A stretch of DNA of 14,183 nucleotides from Candidatus Methylomirabilota bacterium (lineage in GTDB: Bacteria > Methylomirabilota > Methylomirabilia > Methylomirabilales > JACPAU01): the NCBI GenBank assembly GCA_023249205.1, contig JAHFDC010000006.1, positions 1 through 14,183 of the forward strand, read 5' to 3'. Made by a program: the position numbers and the translations under genes. The notes under the pieces were generated by a model. The model was not told the DNA's origin, made no database searches, and was given only the letters and a program-made list of their open reading frames with translations. Position 1 is the stretch's first letter. Every line of letters starts with the position of its first letter. Of the stretch, positions 12,534 to 14,183 are shown piece after piece.

Positions 12534-14183
12534 ATGCACTGCCCGGCGTGCGGCCACGACAACCGGGAGGGCGCCCGCTTCTGCGATGCCTGCGGCCGCC
12601 CGCTCGAGGCGCGGTGCCCCTCCTGCGGTCAGGGCGCCCGTCCCGGCGCCCGGTTCTGCGACGGCTGCGGAACGGCGCTCAGCGCACCTCCCCCCCAGCG
12701 GACCCCTGACTCCCGCGCCCCCGCCGCCTATACCCCCCAGCACCTGGCCAAGCGGATCCTCGCCGAGGGGCGGGCCCTCCGGGGCGAGCGGAAGGAGGTC
12801 ACCGTCCTCTTCGTGGACATCCAGGGCTCGACCGACCTCGCCGGCGCCCTGGACCCTGAAGAGTTTCACGCGGTCATGGACGGCGCCTTCCAGCTCATGC
12901 TCGATGCCGTCCATCGCTGGGAGGGGACCGTGAACCAGTTCACCGGGGACGGGATCATGGCGCTCTTCGGGGCGCCGATCGCCCACGAGGACCATGCCCG
13001 GCGGGCCCTCCACGCAGCGCTGGAGATCCAGCGGGGGTTTGAGGAGTATGCCGCCGGCCTGCGACGGGACAAGGGTCTCTCCCTTCGGGCGCGGCTCGGG
13101 CTCAACAGTGGCCCGGTCGTCGTGGGGGCGATTGGCGACGACCTCCGGATGGACTACACCGCGCAGGGGCTGACCACGAACCTCGCTGCCCGGATGCAGC
13201 AGGCGGCCGACCCCGGGACGATCCTGGTGGCCGCTCCGACCTATCGCCTGGGGGAGGGCTACTTCCGCTTCCGGCCGCTGGGACCCATGCGGGTGCGCGG
13301 CCTGGCGGATCCCGTGGAAGCGTATGTGCTGGAAGGAGAGGGGACGGTCGTCTCGCGCCTCGAGGCCTCCTTGCGGCGGGGGGTCTCCCCGTTTCGCGGC
13401 CGCGAGGCCGAGCTGCTCGCCCTCGGCGACTGCTGGCAGCGGGCGGTGAAAGGGCAGGGAGAGGCGGTCTGCCTGGTCGGGGAACCGGGGATTGGAAAGT
13501 CGCGCCTTGCCTATGAGTTCCAGCGGAGCCTGGGCATAACGGACCGAATCGAGGGTGCAGCGCTCTCCCACGCGAGGGGCGCAGCCTACTTCGTGTTCCG
13601 CCAACTGCTCCGGCAACTCGCCGGCATGGACGCGGGGGCCGATCTCGCCGCTACGCGCGACCAGCTCCATCGCCGACTGTGGGATCTCTCGCCCGACCTG
13701 GCGGCCCTCGCCCCCGAGATCCTCTCCATCTTGGGGAGTGGGTCCGAGGCCGTCTCGCAACGGCAGGCCAACCAGCCGGATGACCGGCGAGACCGACTCC
13801 GGCAGGCGGTAACGGCATGGGTCAGGGAGGAGTGCCGACGGGCAGCCCGGCTCCTCGTGATCGAGGACGTCCACTGGCTGGACCCCTCCTCAGAGGAGCT
13901 GCTCCGCCATCTCGCGCTCGAGGCCCGGGGCCTGCCTCTCATGTTCCTGATGACCTCCCGCCTCCCCCTGACAGGCAGGAACCTGGAACTCGCTCGGGTC
14001 CGGGAACTCTCCCTGAAGGCGCTCTCGGCGGAAGACATCCACGCGCTGGTAGACGCCCAGGTGGAACCCTACCCGGCGAGCGAGCGCCTGCGCCGGACCG
14101 TGGCGGGGCGCTCGGAGGGGAATCCGTTCTACGTCGAGGAGCTGGTACGGGCGCTCCGAGAACAGGGAGACCTGTTCCTGGAT
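12534..14183 (+). CDS. Double zinc-ribbon / class III nucleotide cyclase / AAA ATPase regulator, 3' end beyond window
   Basis: 550 codons are visible with no stop. Two zinc ribbons come first: Cys3-Cys6-Cys17-Cys20 and Cys28-Cys31-Cys42-Cys45. A class III adenylate/guanylate cyclase domain spans about 85-285: VTVLFVDIQGST (89-100) with metal-binding Asp95, FTGDGIMALFGAP (136-148) with the second metal Asp139, and TTNLAARM (214-221) with the transition-state Asn216 and Arg220. The base-recognition positions are unusual: Gln135 where Lys is typical and Leu213 where Asp is typical. An ATPase follows, with Walker A GEPGIGKS (316-323) and Walker B LLVIEDVHW (440-448, Asp445), then EGNPFYVEEL near the end. 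The family often ends in TPR-like repeats, which would lie outside. It is probably a cytosolic signalling protein coupling ATP hydrolysis to cyclic nucleotide synthesis. The signal and targets are unknown. Confidence 0.85.
   Translation, partial: MHCPACGHDNREGARFCDACGRPLEARCPSCGQGARPGARFCDGCGTALSAPPPQRTPDSRAPAAYTPQHLAKRILAEGRALRGERKEVTVLFVDIQGSTDLAGALDPEEFHAVMDGAFQLMLDAVHRWEGTVNQFTGDGIMALFGAPIAHEDHARRALHAALEIQRGFEEYAAGLRRDKGLSLRARLGLNSGPVVVGAIGDDLRMDYTAQGLTTNLAARMQQAADPGTILVAAPTYRLGEGYFRFRPLGPMRVRGLADPVEAYVLEGEGTVVSRLEASLRRGVSPFRGREAELLALGDCWQRAVKGQGEAVCLVGEPGIGKSRLAYEFQRSLGITDRIEGAALSHARGAAYFVFRQLLRQLAGMDAGADLAATRDQLHRRLWDLSPDLAALAPEILSILGSGSEAVSQRQANQPDDRRDRLRQAVTAWVREECRRAARLLVIEDVHWLDPSSEELLRHLALEARGLPLMFLMTSRLPLTGRNLELARVRELSLKALSAEDIHALVDAQVEPYPASERLRRTVAGRSEGNPFYVEELVRALREQGDLFLD

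Noticed and set aside
12399..13874. 491-codon open frame on the minus strand
   Set aside because: Antisense to the zinc-ribbon/cyclase/ATPase gene, which has all its catalytic motifs in the sense frame.
1..14183. CRISPR arrays, tRNA or rRNA genes, insertion sequences
   Set aside because: Reading both strands I saw no regularly spaced repeats, cloverleaf-like segments, rRNA-conserved stretches or transposase motifs.

Overview
The window is a GC-rich bacterial chromosome segment, roughly two-thirds G+C by eye. All genes are densely packed and many overlap by 4 bases. A housekeeping block shares a divergent intergenic region with a catabolic and transport block. A globin with a lipoprotein-type signal sequence suggests a diderm cell. 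The combination of a TTT (tripartite tricarboxylate) transporter, a fused LutB/LutA protein and a zinc-ribbon cyclase/ATPase fits uncultivated Rokubacteria/Methylomirabilota-like or deltaproteobacteria-like lineages. That placement is an inference from gene content; no rRNA or marker gene in the window settles it.

Minus strand, bases 1-6153, transcribed right to left: accD (acetyl-CoA carboxylase beta subunit), a group 1 truncated hemoglobin with a lipoprotein-type signal, folC, glmU and glmS. glmS runs off the left edge and lacks only its last few dozen codons. A good sigma70-type promoter (TTGACA, 18 bp, TATAGG) lies just upstream of accD. A weaker candidate sits in the 211-base folC-glmU gap. 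The block links fatty-acid, folate and UDP-GlcNAc synthesis, all growth-coupled; the globin is the odd member.

Plus strand, bases 6394-10212: lutC, a lutB-lutA fusion, azlC and azlD. Each successive pair overlaps by 4 bases (GTGA or ATGA), so the four genes look translationally coupled. LutC and LutBA resemble an iron-sulfur 2-hydroxyacid (L-lactate) oxidation system. AzlCD is a small two-component amino-acid/branched-chain exporter family.

Bases 10213-11915: a 109-base gap with a hairpin and possible promoter, then tctC (periplasmic carboxylate receptor) and tctB (small membrane subunit). Where the large permease gene tctA should follow, only about 13 recognisable codons remain before the sequence changes. 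This broken junction is the most unusual thing in the window: it is either a real deletion or an assembly chimera.

Bases 11920-14183: a carboxymuconolactone-decarboxylase/AhpD-like protein with a CxxC motif. It is followed by a large protein, open to the right edge, with two N-terminal zinc ribbons, a class III nucleotide cyclase domain and an AAA-type ATPase.

I found no tRNA, rRNA, CRISPR array or insertion sequence. I cannot point to a wholly undescribed system. The points most worth following are the tctA breakpoint, the coupling of AzlCD to the Lut genes, the globin with an altered haem pocket between accD and folC, and the cyclase with non-canonical base-recognition residues.
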